Assembly (NCBI GenBank): GCA_000230935.2
Contig: AGIQ01000001.1
Location: 682,001-746,000, forward strand
Direction of reading: 5' to 3'
Source of the DNA: Mycolicibacterium rhodesiae JS60
GTDB taxonomy: Bacteria > Actinomycetota > Actinomycetes > Mycobacteriales > Mycobacteriaceae
Length of the DNA stretch: 64,000 nt
The notes below the pieces were generated by a model. The model saw only the letters and a program-made list of their open reading frames with translations. It made no database searches and was not told the origin of the DNA. Positions 1-9,231 of the stretch are shown here, piece by piece (position 1 is the first letter of the stretch; every line of letters starts with the position of its first letter). Position numbers and translations under genes: made by a program.

Positions 1-810
1 GTCTTCGTGATGGACCACTTCTACCAACTGCCCGGCCTCGGTGCGCCCGAGGAACCCATGCTGGAGGCCTACACCGCCCTGGGTGCGCTGGCCACCGCGA
101 CGCAGCGGGTGCAGCTGGGCACGCTGGTCACCGGCAACAGCTACCGCAACCCGACGCTGCTGGCCAAGGCGATCACCACCCTCGACGTGATCAGCCAGGG
201 GCGGGCCATTCTCGGGATCGGCACCGGCTGGTTCGAGCTCGAGCACGACTCGCTGGGCTATGAGTTCGGCACGTTCACCGACCGGTTCAACAAACTCGAC
301 GAAGCGCTGGAGATCATCCTGCCGATGCTGCGCGGGGAGCGCGTCAGCGTGGACGGCAAGTACTACCGCACCAATGAGGCGTTCGCCAATCCCCGCTTCC
401 GCGACCACATTCCGCTGATGATCGGTGGCAGTGGTGAGAAGAAGACAATTCCGCTGGCCGCCAAGTACTTCGACCATCTGAACATCATCGCCGGTTTCGA
501 CGAGCTGCCCCGCAAGGTGGCTGTGGTCAAGGAGGCGTGCGAGAAGGTCGGCCGCGACCCGGCCACATTGGAAACCAGTGTGCTGGCCATCGCGCTCATC
601 GACGAGAACGTCACCGCGGACATGATCCCTGACGATTTCAAGCAGCAGGCCGTCTTCGGCAGCCCGGAGCAGATCGCCGACCAGATCAAGACCAAGGTGC
701 TCGACGCCGGCGTCGACGGTGTCATCCTGAGCTCGGCCACGATCAACGGGTACAAGCCCGGCGGTGTCGCCGCCGTCGGCGAGATACTCAAGCCGGTGCT
801 GGGGCTTTAA
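1..810 (+). CDS. F420-dependent LLM-class oxidoreductase, 5' end outside window
   Basis: This is the C-terminal 269 codons of a luciferase-like (LLM) TIM-barrel oxidoreductase. The reading frame is open from base 1, so the start lies upstream of the window. Visible family features are the early MDHF segment, the GILGIGTGWFELEH-type strand and turn (here ILGIGTGWFELEHDSLGY), the IPLMIGGSG motif and the C-terminal GSPEQIADQI segment that closes the barrel. Members use reduced or oxidised coenzyme F420 for hydride transfer to diverse substrates; the substrate here cannot be told. It converges on the DUF559-like gene with 52 bp between them. The family call is firm and the specific reaction is unknown. 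Confidence 0.88.
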   Translation, partial: VFVMDHFYQLPGLGAPEEPMLEAYTALGALATATQRVQLGTLVTGNSYRNPTLLAKAITTLDVISQGRAILGIGTGWFELEHDSLGYEFGTFTDRFNKLDEALEIILPMLRGERVSVDGKYYRTNEAFANPRFRDHIPLMIGGSGEKKTIPLAAKYFDHLNIIAGFDELPRKVAVVKEACEKVGRDPATLETSVLAIALIDENVTADMIPDDFKQQAVFGSPEQIADQIKTKVLDAGVDGVILSSATINGYKPGGVAAVGEILKPVLGL

Positions 811-862
811 GTTCTCACCGAGATCGACATCATGGCTGTGGTTTGGCCCCGGTTGACGACCC

Positions 863-1714
863 TCACGCAGATTTCGTGAGCGGAAATCGTCTGCGGTTGA
901 ACGCGTCGTGAACTCGGCGAAGGATGAAGCCCCGGCTGTGTTCCTTGACGACCCGGATGATCAGCCAGCCCAACTCTTCCAGCATGGCCTGGCGGCCGAC
1001 ATCCCATACATATTGGCCGCGATCCGACTGATGGTGCCCGCCCTCGTACTCCAGCCCGATCTTCGGCTCATCCCAGCCGAGGTCGATGAATGCCCTCCGA
1101 TAGCCGTCGGACACTGGAATCTGGGTGACGGGTCGGGGATATCCGGCGTCGATCAGCAGCAGCCGTAGCCACGACTCCCGAGGCGACGCCGCACCGGGGT
1201 CGGTGAGCGGCGTGACGGCTCGGGCTCGTCGGACCCCGCGTGCGCCCGGGTAGCGGTCGGCAATCGAAAGCACGTCAGCGGGTTTGATTCCGGTGGCCGC
1301 CGCGAGCGCATCGAGGTGGGCCAGAGCCTCGGCCCTCGGCAGGTGACGGGCGATGTCGAGCGCGGTGCGTTGCGGTGTCGTGACGACCAAGTCATTCAGC
1401 GGCATGGATTCGTCAGCGCGGATGCGTTCCTCGCGCACGATGACACCCGCCTGGCGTCGGCGGGCACGTCCGATGAGCTCAATTGGGGCTGCTGCGCCAA
1501 TCCACGACGCTCCGTGTAGAGCGGCCGCCGCCCTGCCGGCGATGATGCCGCCTGGAACCCACAGCGCCGCTGCCCGGGTGCGCATGTCGAGGGTGCGTTC
1601 GGACCCGTTGGGGATGTACACGTCAGGGTGTATTGCGGTGTAGTTCCAGCGCAGCTGCCCCCTGCTGAGCAGACCGCTCGCGACCGCCGCGCTCCCGATG
1701 AATGGCGATGACAT
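863..1714 (-). CDS. AbiEi-like / DUF559 (Vsr-like nuclease fold) protein
   Basis: A 283-residue protein with two apparent parts. Residues about 1-110 resemble the AbiEi-type winged-helix and following region (LLSRGQLRW, then PGGIIAGRAAAALHG). Residues about 180-275 resemble DUF559, a restriction-endonuclease-like fold, with FIDLGWDEPKIGLEYEGG followed by H, Q and D positions and the LGWLIIRVVKE strand. The family is abundant in actinobacteria as orphan genes. It is sometimes annotated as a type IV antitoxin-domain protein, but no partner toxin gene is adjacent here. ATG start at 1714. Nuclease activity is inferred from the fold only. It lies downstream of pmt on the same strand, separated by a hairpin. 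Confidence 0.75.
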   Translation of the reverse strand: MSSPFIGSAAVASGLLSRGQLRWNYTAIHPDVYIPNGSERTLDMRTRAAALWVPGGIIAGRAAAALHGASWIGAAAPIELIGRARRRQAGVIVREERIRADESMPLNDLVVTTPQRTALDIARHLPRAEALAHLDALAAATGIKPADVLSIADRYPGARGVRRARAVTPLTDPGAASPRESWLRLLLIDAGYPRPVTQIPVSDGYRRAFIDLGWDEPKIGLEYEGGHHQSDRGQYVWDVGRQAMLEELGWLIIRVVKEHSRGFILRRVHDAFNRRRFPLTKSA

Positions 1715-1755
1715 GTCCGCATGCTGCTGCGAGGCCCCGACAATCGCCTGCTCGA

Positions 1756-1773
1756 GGCGGCGAAAACGCCGCC
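1756..1773 (-). terminator. GC-rich hairpin downstream of pmt
   Basis: A perfect 7-bp stem, GGCGGCG then AAAA then CGCCGCC, lies 60 bp past the pmt stop and before the DUF559-like gene. No U-tract follows on the minus strand, so it would be a U-less mycobacterial-type terminator if functional. Confidence 0.4.
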
Positions 1774-1833
1774 AGGGCTGTGGAATTCTCTTTCTTCACA
1801 ACCATGGTGTCGATCTCGCGCTGTGGATAACCT

Positions 1834-3384
1834 CTAGCGCCAGCTCGGCAGCCAGATCTCCATGTTCCACGTCGACTGCGAGATCGGGACGCCGGTCAGC
1901 ACCGGATACAGCCAGGCGAAGTTCGTGATCACCACGGCGACATAGCAGCTCACGACGATCAGCCCCAGCGTTCGTCGTTCGGCATTCTGGTTGGGCGCGT
2001 GCAGGAGATCGCCGAGGATCAGCGCGATTCCCATGATCAGGAACGGCGCCATCGGCACCGCGTAGAAGAAGTACATCTGCCGGTCGATGTCGGCGAACCA
2101 AGGCAGGAAGCCAGCGCTGTAGCCGGTGAGCACGACCGCATACCGCCAGTCGCGCCGTACGAACGCCCGCCAGAGCGCGTAGACCAGGACCGGCACCGCC
2201 AGCCACCACATCGCCGGTGTGCCGACGAGCATCACGGCCTTCACACACGATGCCGCCCCGCAGCCGGGCACGTTCTGGTTGTCGATCGCGTACAGCACGG
2301 GCCGCAGCGACATCGGCCACGTCCACGGCTTGGACTCCCACGGATGGTGGTTGCCGTTCGCGTTCGTCAGCGTCGAGTGGAAGTGATAGGCCTTGTACGT
2401 GTAGTGCCACAGCGACCGGATCGCGTCCGGTGGCTGATACCACTGCCGTTCGCCGATCGACTGCCCGACCTCGTAACGGTTGACGGCCGTCTCCGAAGAG
2501 AACCACGGCGCATACGACGCCAGATACACCGCGAACGGGATCAGCGCAAAAACGTAAGCCGTCGGCCCCAGATCCCGCCGGATCGCCCCGAACCACGGCC
2601 TCGGCACCCGGTAGGCCCGTCGCGCGGCGATGTCGAACGCCAGCGACATCGCGCCGAAGAACACGATGTAGTACAGCCCCGACCACTTGGTCGCGAACGC
2701 CAGGCCCAGCAGCACCCCCGCGCCGAAGCGCCACCACCGCACACCCAGCCGCGGGCCCCAGGGCGTCTCGGCGATGCGCCCCTCGAGCAGGGCGTTGTGC
2801 ATGCGTTCGCGCATCTGATCGCGGTCGACGATCAGCGCCCCGAACGCCGCGACAACGAAGAAGGTCAGGAAGCCGTCGAGCAGTGAGGACCGCGCCGCGA
2901 CGAAGCTCACGCCGTCGGCGATCAGCAGCAGCCCGGCGATCGCACCGACCAGCGTCGAGCGGCTGATCCGCCGCACGATGCGCACGACCAGCAAGACCAG
3001 AGCGACCCCGAGGATCGCGCTGGTGAACCGCCAGCCCACGCCGTTGTAGCCGAAGATCGCCTCGCCGAACGCGATCAGCTGCTTGCCCATCGGCGGGTGC
3101 ACGACCAGGCCGAAGCCGGGGTTGTCCTCGACGCCGTAGTTGTGCAGCATCTGCCAGGCCTGCGGCGCGTAGTGCTTCTCGTCGAAGATCGGGGTGCCCG
3201 CGTCGGTCGGCGACCCGAGGTTCATCAGCCGGGTCAGCGCGGCCAGGGCGGTGACGATCGCGGTGGCCACCCAGCCCTCGATGCGGTCCAGCGGGCCGAA
3301 ATCGGCGACCGGCACCAGCGGGCCGGGGCTGATGACGGGTGCGTGGCGCGGGTGCGCCTCGAGGTCATCGGCTGTCGTGGACAT
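1834..3384 (-). CDS. pmt: Polyprenol-phosphate-mannose--protein mannosyltransferase
   Basis: A 516-residue multi-spanning membrane enzyme of the PMT/GT39 family, which moves mannose from polyprenyl phosphomannose to Ser/Thr of exported proteins at the membrane; the M. tuberculosis counterpart is Rv1002c. The acidic catalytic pair of the family is visible as FDEKHY (residues 67-72, Asp68-Glu69), followed by an HPPMGK motif and roughly ten hydrophobic segments. A longer open frame extends upstream to 3687, but that part has no family similarity and overlaps rsmI antisense. The ATG at 3384 (MSTTADD) fits the family N-terminus. It is divergent from rsmI with only 25 bp between starts, as in M. 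tuberculosis. Confidence 0.93.
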   Translation of the reverse strand: MSTTADDLEAHPRHAPVISPGPLVPVADFGPLDRIEGWVATAIVTALAALTRLMNLGSPTDAGTPIFDEKHYAPQAWQMLHNYGVEDNPGFGLVVHPPMGKQLIAFGEAIFGYNGVGWRFTSAILGVALVLLVVRIVRRISRSTLVGAIAGLLLIADGVSFVAARSSLLDGFLTFFVVAAFGALIVDRDQMRERMHNALLEGRIAETPWGPRLGVRWWRFGAGVLLGLAFATKWSGLYYIVFFGAMSLAFDIAARRAYRVPRPWFGAIRRDLGPTAYVFALIPFAVYLASYAPWFSSETAVNRYEVGQSIGERQWYQPPDAIRSLWHYTYKAYHFHSTLTNANGNHHPWESKPWTWPMSLRPVLYAIDNQNVPGCGAASCVKAVMLVGTPAMWWLAVPVLVYALWRAFVRRDWRYAVVLTGYSAGFLPWFADIDRQMYFFYAVPMAPFLIMGIALILGDLLHAPNQNAERRTLGLIVVSCYVAVVITNFAWLYPVLTGVPISQSTWNMEIWLPSWR

Positions 3385-3409
3385 CGCCTGCGATCGTATT
3401 CTGTCCTGC

Positions 3410-4249
3410 ATGACCGCCGGTCGACTGCTGCTCGGCGCCACGCCGTTGGGGCAGCCGGGTGACGCGTCGAAACGACTGGTCGACGCTCTGTCCACCGCCG
3501 ATGTGGTCGCCGCCGAGGACACCCGGCGGGTGCGGACCCTGGCCCAGTCGCTCGGTGTGAAGATCCGCGGTCGCGTGGTCAGCCTGTTCGACCAGAACGA
3601 GGCGGCCCGGGTGCCCCAGCTCGTCGACGACATCAAGGGCGGCGCGACGGTCCTGGTGGTCAGTGATGCCGGGATGCCGCTCATCAACGATCCCGGCTAC
3701 CGCATGGTGGCGGCCTGCGTCGAAGAAGACCTGCCGGTGAGCTGCTTGCCCGGTCCGTCGGCGGTCACCACCGCGCTGGCCGTCGCCGGGCTGGCATCGG
3801 ACCGGTTCTGCTTCGAGGGGTTCGCGCCGCGCAAGCAATCCGCCCGGCGGACGTGGCTGGCCGGGTTGGCGGCCGAACAGCGCACCTGTGTGTTCTTCGA
3901 ATCACCACGGCGGCTGGCCGACTGCCTGCGCGACGCCGTCGACGAACTCGGCGGACAGCGGCGCGCGGTGGTCTGCCGCGAGCTGACGAAGGTGCACGAG
4001 GAGATCCGGCGCGGCACGCTGGCCGAACTCGTGAAGTGGGCCGACGAGAAGGTGCTCGGCGAGATCACGGTGGTGCTGGCCGGCGCGGTGCCGACGACCG
4101 ACTTGCCGACGCTGCTCGCCGAGGTCGACGCCCTGGTGGCCGACGGGATGCGGGTGAAGGACGCGTGCGCGCACGTGATCGAGGCCCATCCGGGCGCGCC
4201 GTCGCGCCGCGAGCTCTACGACGCGGTGCTGCGCTCGCGCGAATCCTGA
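3410..4249 (+). CDS. rsmI: 16S rRNA 2'-O-ribose C1402 methyltransferase RsmI
   Basis: 279 residues of the tetrapyrrole-methylase superfamily. RsmI methylates the 2'-O of C1402 in 16S rRNA in the decoding centre, using SAM. Motifs seen are the N-terminal GATPLGQPGDAS strand-turn, EDTRR (about residues 36-40), the SAM-loop segment VVSDAGMPLINDPG and LPGPSAVTTALAVAGL. The open frame continues upstream of 3410 but inside divergent pmt, so the ATG at 3410 is chosen. The 3' end overlaps convergent pabB by 34 bp. Orthologous in place to Rv1003. Confidence 0.92.
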   Translation: MTAGRLLLGATPLGQPGDASKRLVDALSTADVVAAEDTRRVRTLAQSLGVKIRGRVVSLFDQNEAARVPQLVDDIKGGATVLVVSDAGMPLINDPGYRMVAACVEEDLPVSCLPGPSAVTTALAVAGLASDRFCFEGFAPRKQSARRTWLAGLAAEQRTCVFFESPRRLADCLRDAVDELGGQRRAVVCRELTKVHEEIRRGTLAELVKWADEKVLGEITVVLAGAVPTTDLPTLLAEVDALVADGMRVKDACAHVIEAHPGAPSRRELYDAVLRSRES

Positions 4250-5466
4250 CCGGCCTGGATCACCGGCGCGGCCTTGTGCAGGCATTCCTGCCACTCGGCT
4301 TGCGCGTCCGAATCGGCGGTGATGCCGCCGCCGACGCCGAGCACGGCCGTACCGTGCGCGTCGAATTCGACAGTGCGGATCGCCACGTTCAGTTCGGTGC
4401 CCGCGATCGGCGACGCCATGCCGACGGTGCCGCAGTACACCCCGCGCCGCCGTGGTTCCCACTGTGAAAGTAGTTGACGGGCACGGCCTTTCGGTGTTCC
4501 AGTCACCGATGCGGGCGGGAACGCGGCGGCCAACAATGCGGCGTTGGGGATCTCCGGCCGGACGGTCGCCGCGACCGTCGACACCAGATGCCAGACACCC
4601 GGCGCGGCCCGGACCGTGAGCAGTTCGGGGACCGTGACGGAGCCCGTTTCGGCGACCCGGCCCAGGTCGTTGCGCACCAGGTCGACGATCATGATGTTCT
4701 CGGCGACATCCTTGGCCGACGCCAGCAGCTCCGCGGGCGCACAGTGCAGCGGCAGCGTGCCCTTGATCGGGCTGGATATCACCTCGTCGCCGACCCGGCG
4801 GACGAACAACTCCGGTGACAGCGAGGCCACCGCACCCCAGTCGCCGGCCAGATAGGCCGCCCGGGCCGGTGTGGTTCGGGTTACCGCATCGGCGAAGAAC
4901 TCCAGCGGCGAACCGTGCAGGGTGCCGGTGAATTGCGTGCACACGCAAGCCTGGTAGACCTCGCCTGCTCCGATCGCCGCCAGGGCGGCCAGCACACCTT
5001 CTTGGTGGCGTGCGAAATCGGGTTCTTCCCAGTCGATTTCGTACGTGTTGTGCGGCACCGGAGATGACAGCGCCTCAGTCACCCACCCTTTGATCGTTGC
5101 GCCGGAGAGGCTTTCGTGCCACCAACAGCCATCGACGTCGCGCCGCAGCACGCTGTCGGTCCAGCCGCCGGCTGCCTCGGGAATCCGCGGCGGCGTGCCG
5201 TCGGACGCGGCGTCGGGATACGACAAATAGCCGATCCACCCGCCGCCGACTGTCTCGCTGGGACCATCGGGCGCGACGGCGAACACCTCGGCGGGGTCGA
5301 TCGCCCGCACCGACACGGTGGGGGCGATCACTGCGGAAGCACCGAACCATTCGCCGACGAGCGCGGCCGGCGGCGCCAGCCCGCGCCGCGCTGCGGCGCC
5401 GGCGAGCGAGCGCAGGACCTCGGCGGCGGTGCCGAGGTCCCCGAGCCGGTCGATGCGCATCGCCAT
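4216..5466 (-). CDS. pabB: Aminodeoxychorismate synthase component I-like chorismate-binding enzyme
   Basis: 416 residues. The C-terminal chorismate-binding domain (about 155-410) shows SSPIKGTLP, IMIVDLVRNDLGRV, SVTGTPKGRA and YCGTVG, the hallmark motifs of PabB/TrpE enzymes. With a PabA glutaminase, PabB makes 4-amino-4-deoxychorismate for folate synthesis. The position next to rsmI matches Rv1005c (pabB). Isochorismate-type or anthranilate-type activity cannot be excluded from motifs alone. Starts at 5466 (MAMRIDRL) or two codons later are equally possible. It ends antisense to the last 34 bp of rsmI. Confidence 0.85.
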   Translation of the reverse strand: MAMRIDRLGDLGTAAEVLRSLAGAAARRGLAPPAALVGEWFGASAVIAPTVSVRAIDPAEVFAVAPDGPSETVGGGWIGYLSYPDAASDGTPPRIPEAAGGWTDSVLRRDVDGCWWHESLSGATIKGWVTEALSSPVPHNTYEIDWEEPDFARHQEGVLAALAAIGAGEVYQACVCTQFTGTLHGSPLEFFADAVTRTTPARAAYLAGDWGAVASLSPELFVRRVGDEVISSPIKGTLPLHCAPAELLASAKDVAENIMIVDLVRNDLGRVAETGSVTVPELLTVRAAPGVWHLVSTVAATVRPEIPNAALLAAAFPPASVTGTPKGRARQLLSQWEPRRRGVYCGTVGMASPIAGTELNVAIRTVEFDAHGTAVLGVGGGITADSDAQAEWQECLHKAAPVIQAGQDSRERSTAS

Positions 5467-5500
5467 AGCCTGACGGCTGCGGCCGACAGACGCAAAGGCG

Positions 5501-6394
5501 TCAGCGGCTGATCTCCCTGCGGACGGTCACCGCGGCGAGCTTCTCCGGGTTGCGCATCGCGTAGAAGTTGGTGATCGTCCCGTCGGTGATCTCGACCAGC
5601 ATCACGGACTCGGCCCGATCCCCGCGATAGACGACAATCGCTGGGGCGCCGTTGTAGTTCGCGCCTTCGATGCGGTATTCGGGCGTGGCCTGGCGGAACA
5701 GGCCGATGATGAGCCTGGCGACCTTGGCCGGTCCCAGCACCGGGCGGCGGGCGGCGCTGACCTTGCCGTCGCTGTCGGAGGTGAACACGACGTCGGGTGC
5801 CAGCAGGCTCATCAGCCCCTCCAGGTCCCCGGTCGCGGCTGCCATCAGGAACTGCGCGGTGATCTGCTCGGACTGCTGTGGGTCGAGTGGCTCGAAGCGG
5901 CGCCGCCGCGAGTGCACGTGCTCGCGGGCCCGATGCGCCATCTGGCGCACCGCGACCGTGGATTTGCCTATCGCGTCGGCGATTTCGTCGTGGCTGAAGC
6001 CGAACACCTCGCGCAGCACGAACACCGCACGCTCATCGGGCGTCAGCGTCTCCAGCACCACCAGCATCGCCATCGACACCGATTCGGCAAGCACCACATC
6101 GGTTGCGGCGTCGCGCTCGTCGAGCAGCAGCGGTTCGGGCAGCCAGGGGCCGACGTAGTCCTCTCTGCGGCGGGCCTGCGTGCGCAGAGTGTTCAGTGCC
6201 TGGCGGGTCACCAGCTGGGCCAGATAGGCCTTCGTGTCCCGGACCGCATCCAAATCCACTGTCGCCCAACGTATGTAGCTGTCCTGCAGGACATCGTCGG
6301 CTTCGGTTGCCGAACCGAGGATCTCGTAGGCGATCGTGAACAGCAGCGGACGCAGCAGGGTGAACCGGTCGGCGTGTTCGTCGGTGGCGGTCAC
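5501..6394 (-). CDS. ECF41-family RNA polymerase sigma factor with SnoaL-like C-terminal domain
   Basis: 297 residues from a GTG at 6394. Region sigma2 is at about 11-75 (DDVLQDSYIRW) and sigma4 at about 108-160 (LTPDERAVFVLREVFGFSHDEIA). An NTF2/SnoaL-like domain follows at about 175-290. The linker motif WLPEP (84-88) and the C-terminal NPEKL (282-286, family NPDKL) are diagnostic of ECF41, whose C-terminal extension replaces an anti-sigma factor. The GTG start overlaps the stop of the upstream FAD enzyme by 3 bases (GTGA), so the two are translationally coupled. A promoter resembling the ECF41 consensus precedes the pair, suggesting autoregulation. It could be called SigJ-like, but the orthology is not proven. 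Confidence 0.88.
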   Translation of the reverse strand: MTATDEHADRFTLLRPLLFTIAYEILGSATEADDVLQDSYIRWATVDLDAVRDTKAYLAQLVTRQALNTLRTQARRREDYVGPWLPEPLLLDERDAATDVVLAESVSMAMLVVLETLTPDERAVFVLREVFGFSHDEIADAIGKSTVAVRQMAHRAREHVHSRRRRFEPLDPQQSEQITAQFLMAAATGDLEGLMSLLAPDVVFTSDSDGKVSAARRPVLGPAKVARLIIGLFRQATPEYRIEGANYNGAPAIVVYRGDRAESVMLVEITDGTITNFYAMRNPEKLAAVTVRREISR

Positions 6395-7560
6395 GGGGTG
6401 ACCACCGCCTCGGGTGCCGGGCGCTTGCCGCCCTTGATCCAGAAATAGGACCCAGGCTTGCGGGCCTCGCGGCGCAGGAAGCTGATCGTGCCCTTGCAGA
6501 CCGCCTCTTTGATGATCGCGGCGGTGCGCCCGCCGATGTACAGCGGCAGCGGGACGTCGTTGGTGCGGGCGATCTGGATGGTCCCACCTGCCCGGCCGAG
6601 GCTGATGCACTGCCCGGTGAACGCCTGGCTGATCACCGCGGGCCGGTCGCCTGCGATGCGGGCCAGCACGGTGTTGGCGGCCTGTGCGCCCAGCGGGATC
6701 GCGGCCTGGCAGCTCATTCGCAACGGCTGGTCAGACGGTGCAGCGGCATCCCCGGCGGCCACGATGCGGTCGTCGTCGACGCTGGTCAGCGTCTCGTCGG
6801 TGAGCAGCCGGCCGATCGTGTCGGTGCGCAGCCCGGACCGGGCCGCCAGGTCGGGCACCCCGAATCCGGCGGTCCAGATCGTCACGTAGCTCGCCAGCCG
6901 GCGTCCGTCGCCCAGCGTCACCGCATCGGCCGCCACCGCGGTCACCATGGCGTGCGGCCCGTCGACGATCTCGACCCCGAGCTTGCGCAGCCGCCTGGCC
7001 ACCGACCGGCGGCCCTGAGTGCTCAGGTAGGGGCCAAGGACTGCACCGCACACCAGCGTGACCGCCCGGCCCTGCTCGGCCAACTCGGCCGCGGTCTCGA
7101 TCCCGGTCGGGCCTGCGCCGACCACGCAGATCGGAGCGCCGTAGTGCAGGTCGCCCAGTGCGGCGGTCAAGCGCTGGGCCTCCTCGAGATCGGCGATGGG
7201 ATAAGCGAATTCATCCGCACCGGGGACGGCCGGCCGGGCTGAGCCGCTTCCCACCGCATAGATCAGGTAGTCATACGGCAGCGGCTGCCCACTGAACAGC
7301 TCCACCTGCCGCGCCTGGGTGTCGATGCGGGTGGCTGCGTCGACCACCAGCGCGATGCCGTCGCCGAGGATGTCGGCGTAGGGATGCGTGGCGTCGTCGG
7401 ACCCGGTGACCAATTGGTGCAACCGGATCCGCTCGACGAAGTCGGGGCGCGGATTGACCAGGGTTATGTCCACTCCCGCACGCAGCCGCAGGTGGTTGGC
7501 CGCGATCACGCCGGCGTAGCCGCCACCGATCACCACAACTCGGGCTCGTTGCTCGGTCAT
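6391..7560 (-). CDS. FAD-dependent NADH-dehydrogenase-like oxidoreductase
   Basis: 389 residues of the pyridine nucleotide-disulfide oxidoreductase fold, type II NADH dehydrogenase-like. The FAD-binding GGGYAGV lies at about 12-18, a second nucleotide-binding VVGAGPTGIETAAEL in mid-protein, and VAAGDAAA near the C-terminal FAD site. There is no redox CxxC pair. The ATG at 7560 has an excellent Shine-Dalgarno (AAAGGAGA) 6 nt upstream. The open frame extends further upstream, but that extension is non-conserved and crosses the promoter. It is the first gene of a two-gene unit with the ECF41 sigma factor. Oxidoreductases are typical partners and targets of ECF41 factors. The substrate is unknown. 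Confidence 0.85.
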   Translation of the reverse strand: MTEQRARVVVIGGGYAGVIAANHLRLRAGVDITLVNPRPDFVERIRLHQLVTGSDDATHPYADILGDGIALVVDAATRIDTQARQVELFSGQPLPYDYLIYAVGSGSARPAVPGADEFAYPIADLEEAQRLTAALGDLHYGAPICVVGAGPTGIETAAELAEQGRAVTLVCGAVLGPYLSTQGRRSVARRLRKLGVEIVDGPHAMVTAVAADAVTLGDGRRLASYVTIWTAGFGVPDLAARSGLRTDTIGRLLTDETLTSVDDDRIVAAGDAAAPSDQPLRMSCQAAIPLGAQAANTVLARIAGDRPAVISQAFTGQCISLGRAGGTIQIARTNDVPLPLYIGGRTAAIIKEAVCKGTISFLRREARKPGSYFWIKGGKRPAPEAVVTP

Positions 7561-7601
7561 CACATCTCTCCTTTGAGGTCGCTTGAGCCTGTCGACCTCG
7601 A

Positions 7602-7628
7602 GACACCGTGGGTGCTGTGAGTGTGACG
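7602..7628 (-). promoter_or_regulatory. Candidate ECF41-type autoregulated promoter
   Basis: On the minus strand CGTCACA-N16-TGTC stands upstream of the FAD enzyme/sigma pair. The published ECF41 consensus, recalled as TGTCACA-N16-CGTC, matches except for the first base of each element, with identical spacing. The predicted transcript would start about 35 nt before the ATG. Confidence 0.55.
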
Positions 7629-7651
7629 CTACGTGACGCAGCTCACGGATA

Positions 7652-9205
7652 TCACTCGGCCGGCTGGTACCTCGGGAACACCCCGACCGGGGCCGGCAGC
7701 GCGGTGCCGGGCGCGATGCGCACCGCAACCGCGCCGAAATCGCGCTCCGAGCCGGGCTGACCCAACAGGTCGAGCAGCGTAGCCGCCGACGTCGGCATCA
7801 CCGGCTGCACCAGCAGCGCCGCGATCCGGACCACCTCCAGCGTCACGTATAGAACCGTGCGGAACCGCTCCTGGTCGGCCGCCGACTCGGACTTGCGCAG
7901 CAGCCACGGCTCCTGGGCGGAGAAGTAGCGGTTGGCGGCGCCGAGCATCGCCCAGATCGCCTCCAGCGCCAGATGCATGGCGGGCACCTCGAAGTGGGCG
8001 CGCACCCGCGGCAGCAGATCGTCGGCGAGCGCCAGCAGCTCGCGGTCGGCGTCGGTGAACTCACCGGGCTCGGGCACCTGCGCGTCGAGGTTCTTGTTGA
8101 CCATCGACAGCGAGCGCTGCGCGAGGTTTCCGAACTCGTTGGCGAGATCGGCGTTGATCCGCCCGATGATGGCGTCCTCGCTGTAGCTGCCGTCCTGGCC
8201 GAACGGGACCTCCCGCAGCAGAAAATAGCGCACCTGGTCCAGGCCGAAGGCGTCGACGAGGGCGAACGGATCCACGACGTTGCCCACCGACTTGCTCATC
8301 TTCTCGCCGCTGTTGAGCAGGAACCCGTGCACGAAAACCCTTCTCGGGAGCTCGATTCCGGCCGACATCAGGAACGCCGGCCAGTACACGGTGTGGAACC
8401 GGATGATGTCCTTGCCGATCATGTGCAGATCGGCCGGCCAGTACTTGCGGAACGACTCGGAGTCGGTGTCGGGGAAGCCCGCGCCGGTGAGGTAATTGGT
8501 CAGTGCGTCCACCCATACGTACATGACGTGGTCGGGATGGTCGGGAACCGGCACACCCCAGTCGAAGGTCGTCCGCGAGATCGACAGGTCGCGCAGGCCA
8601 CCCGAGACGAAGCTGACGACCTCGTTGCGGCGGACATCGGGACCGATGAACTCGGGGTGCGCCTCGTAATGGGCCAGTAGCCGTTCGGCGTACTTCGACA
8701 GCCGGAAGAAGTAGGTCTGTTCCTCGGTCCACGTCACCGGCGTGCCGGTCTCCAGCGAGTACTTGTTGCCGTCGGCGCGCGTCTCGAGTTCGTCCTCGGT
8801 GAAGAACCGTTCGTCGCGCACCGAGTACCAGCCGGAGTAGGAGTCGAGATAGATGTCGCCCGCGGCGTCCATCCGCTTCCAGATCTCGATCGACGCGTCG
8901 ACGTGGTCGGCGTCGGTGGTGCGGATGAAGCGGTCGAAGGACGCGCCGAGCTTCTCCTGCATCGCCTGGAACGCATCGGAGTTGCGCCGGGCCAGCTCGG
9001 CGGTCGGGATGCCCTCAGCGGCGGCCGTCTGTGCCATCTTCAGCCCGTGCTCGTCGGTCCCCGTCAGATACCGCACGTCGAAACCGTCGAGCCGTTTGAA
9101 GCGGGCGATCGCGTCGGTGGCGACGTACTCGTAGGCGTGCCCGATGTGCGGCGCACCGTTGGGATACGCGATCGCTGTGGTGATGTAGTACGGCGGCTTA
9201 CTCAT
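7652..9205 (-). CDS. metG: Methionyl-tRNA synthetase
   Basis: 517 residues, a class I synthetase that charges tRNA-Met. HIGH is present at residues 20-23 (PHIGHAYEY) and the KMSKS loop as [10 protein letters not shown], with the connective-peptide region between them and the anticodon-binding alpha-helical domain at about 360-500. There is no C-terminal EMAP-like extension, as in the 519-residue Rv1007c. The ATG at 9205 (MSKPPYY) matches family N-termini; the frame open upstream to 9328 overlaps tatD and is rejected. It is divergent from tatD with 26 bp between starts, so each promoter must reach into the neighbouring coding region. Confidence 0.95.
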   Translation of the reverse strand: MSKPPYYITTAIAYPNGAPHIGHAYEYVATDAIARFKRLDGFDVRYLTGTDEHGLKMAQTAAAEGIPTAELARRNSDAFQAMQEKLGASFDRFIRTTDADHVDASIEIWKRMDAAGDIYLDSYSGWYSVRDERFFTEDELETRADGNKYSLETGTPVTWTEEQTYFFRLSKYAERLLAHYEAHPEFIGPDVRRNEVVSFVSGGLRDLSISRTTFDWGVPVPDHPDHVMYVWVDALTNYLTGAGFPDTDSESFRKYWPADLHMIGKDIIRFHTVYWPAFLMSAGIELPRRVFVHGFLLNSGEKMSKSVGNVVDPFALVDAFGLDQVRYFLLREVPFGQDGSYSEDAIIGRINADLANEFGNLAQRSLSMVNKNLDAQVPEPGEFTDADRELLALADDLLPRVRAHFEVPAMHLALEAIWAMLGAANRYFSAQEPWLLRKSESAADQERFRTVLYVTLEVVRIAALLVQPVMPTSAATLLDLLGQPGSERDFGAVAVRIAPGTALPAPVGVFPRYQPAE

Positions 9206-9231
9206 TTGAATGTTCACCCTAAGGTGTTGGC

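Noticed and set aside
3385..3687. N-terminal extension of pmt to 3687
   Set aside because: Overlaps rsmI antisense and has no PMT-family similarity; the ATG at 3384 fits.
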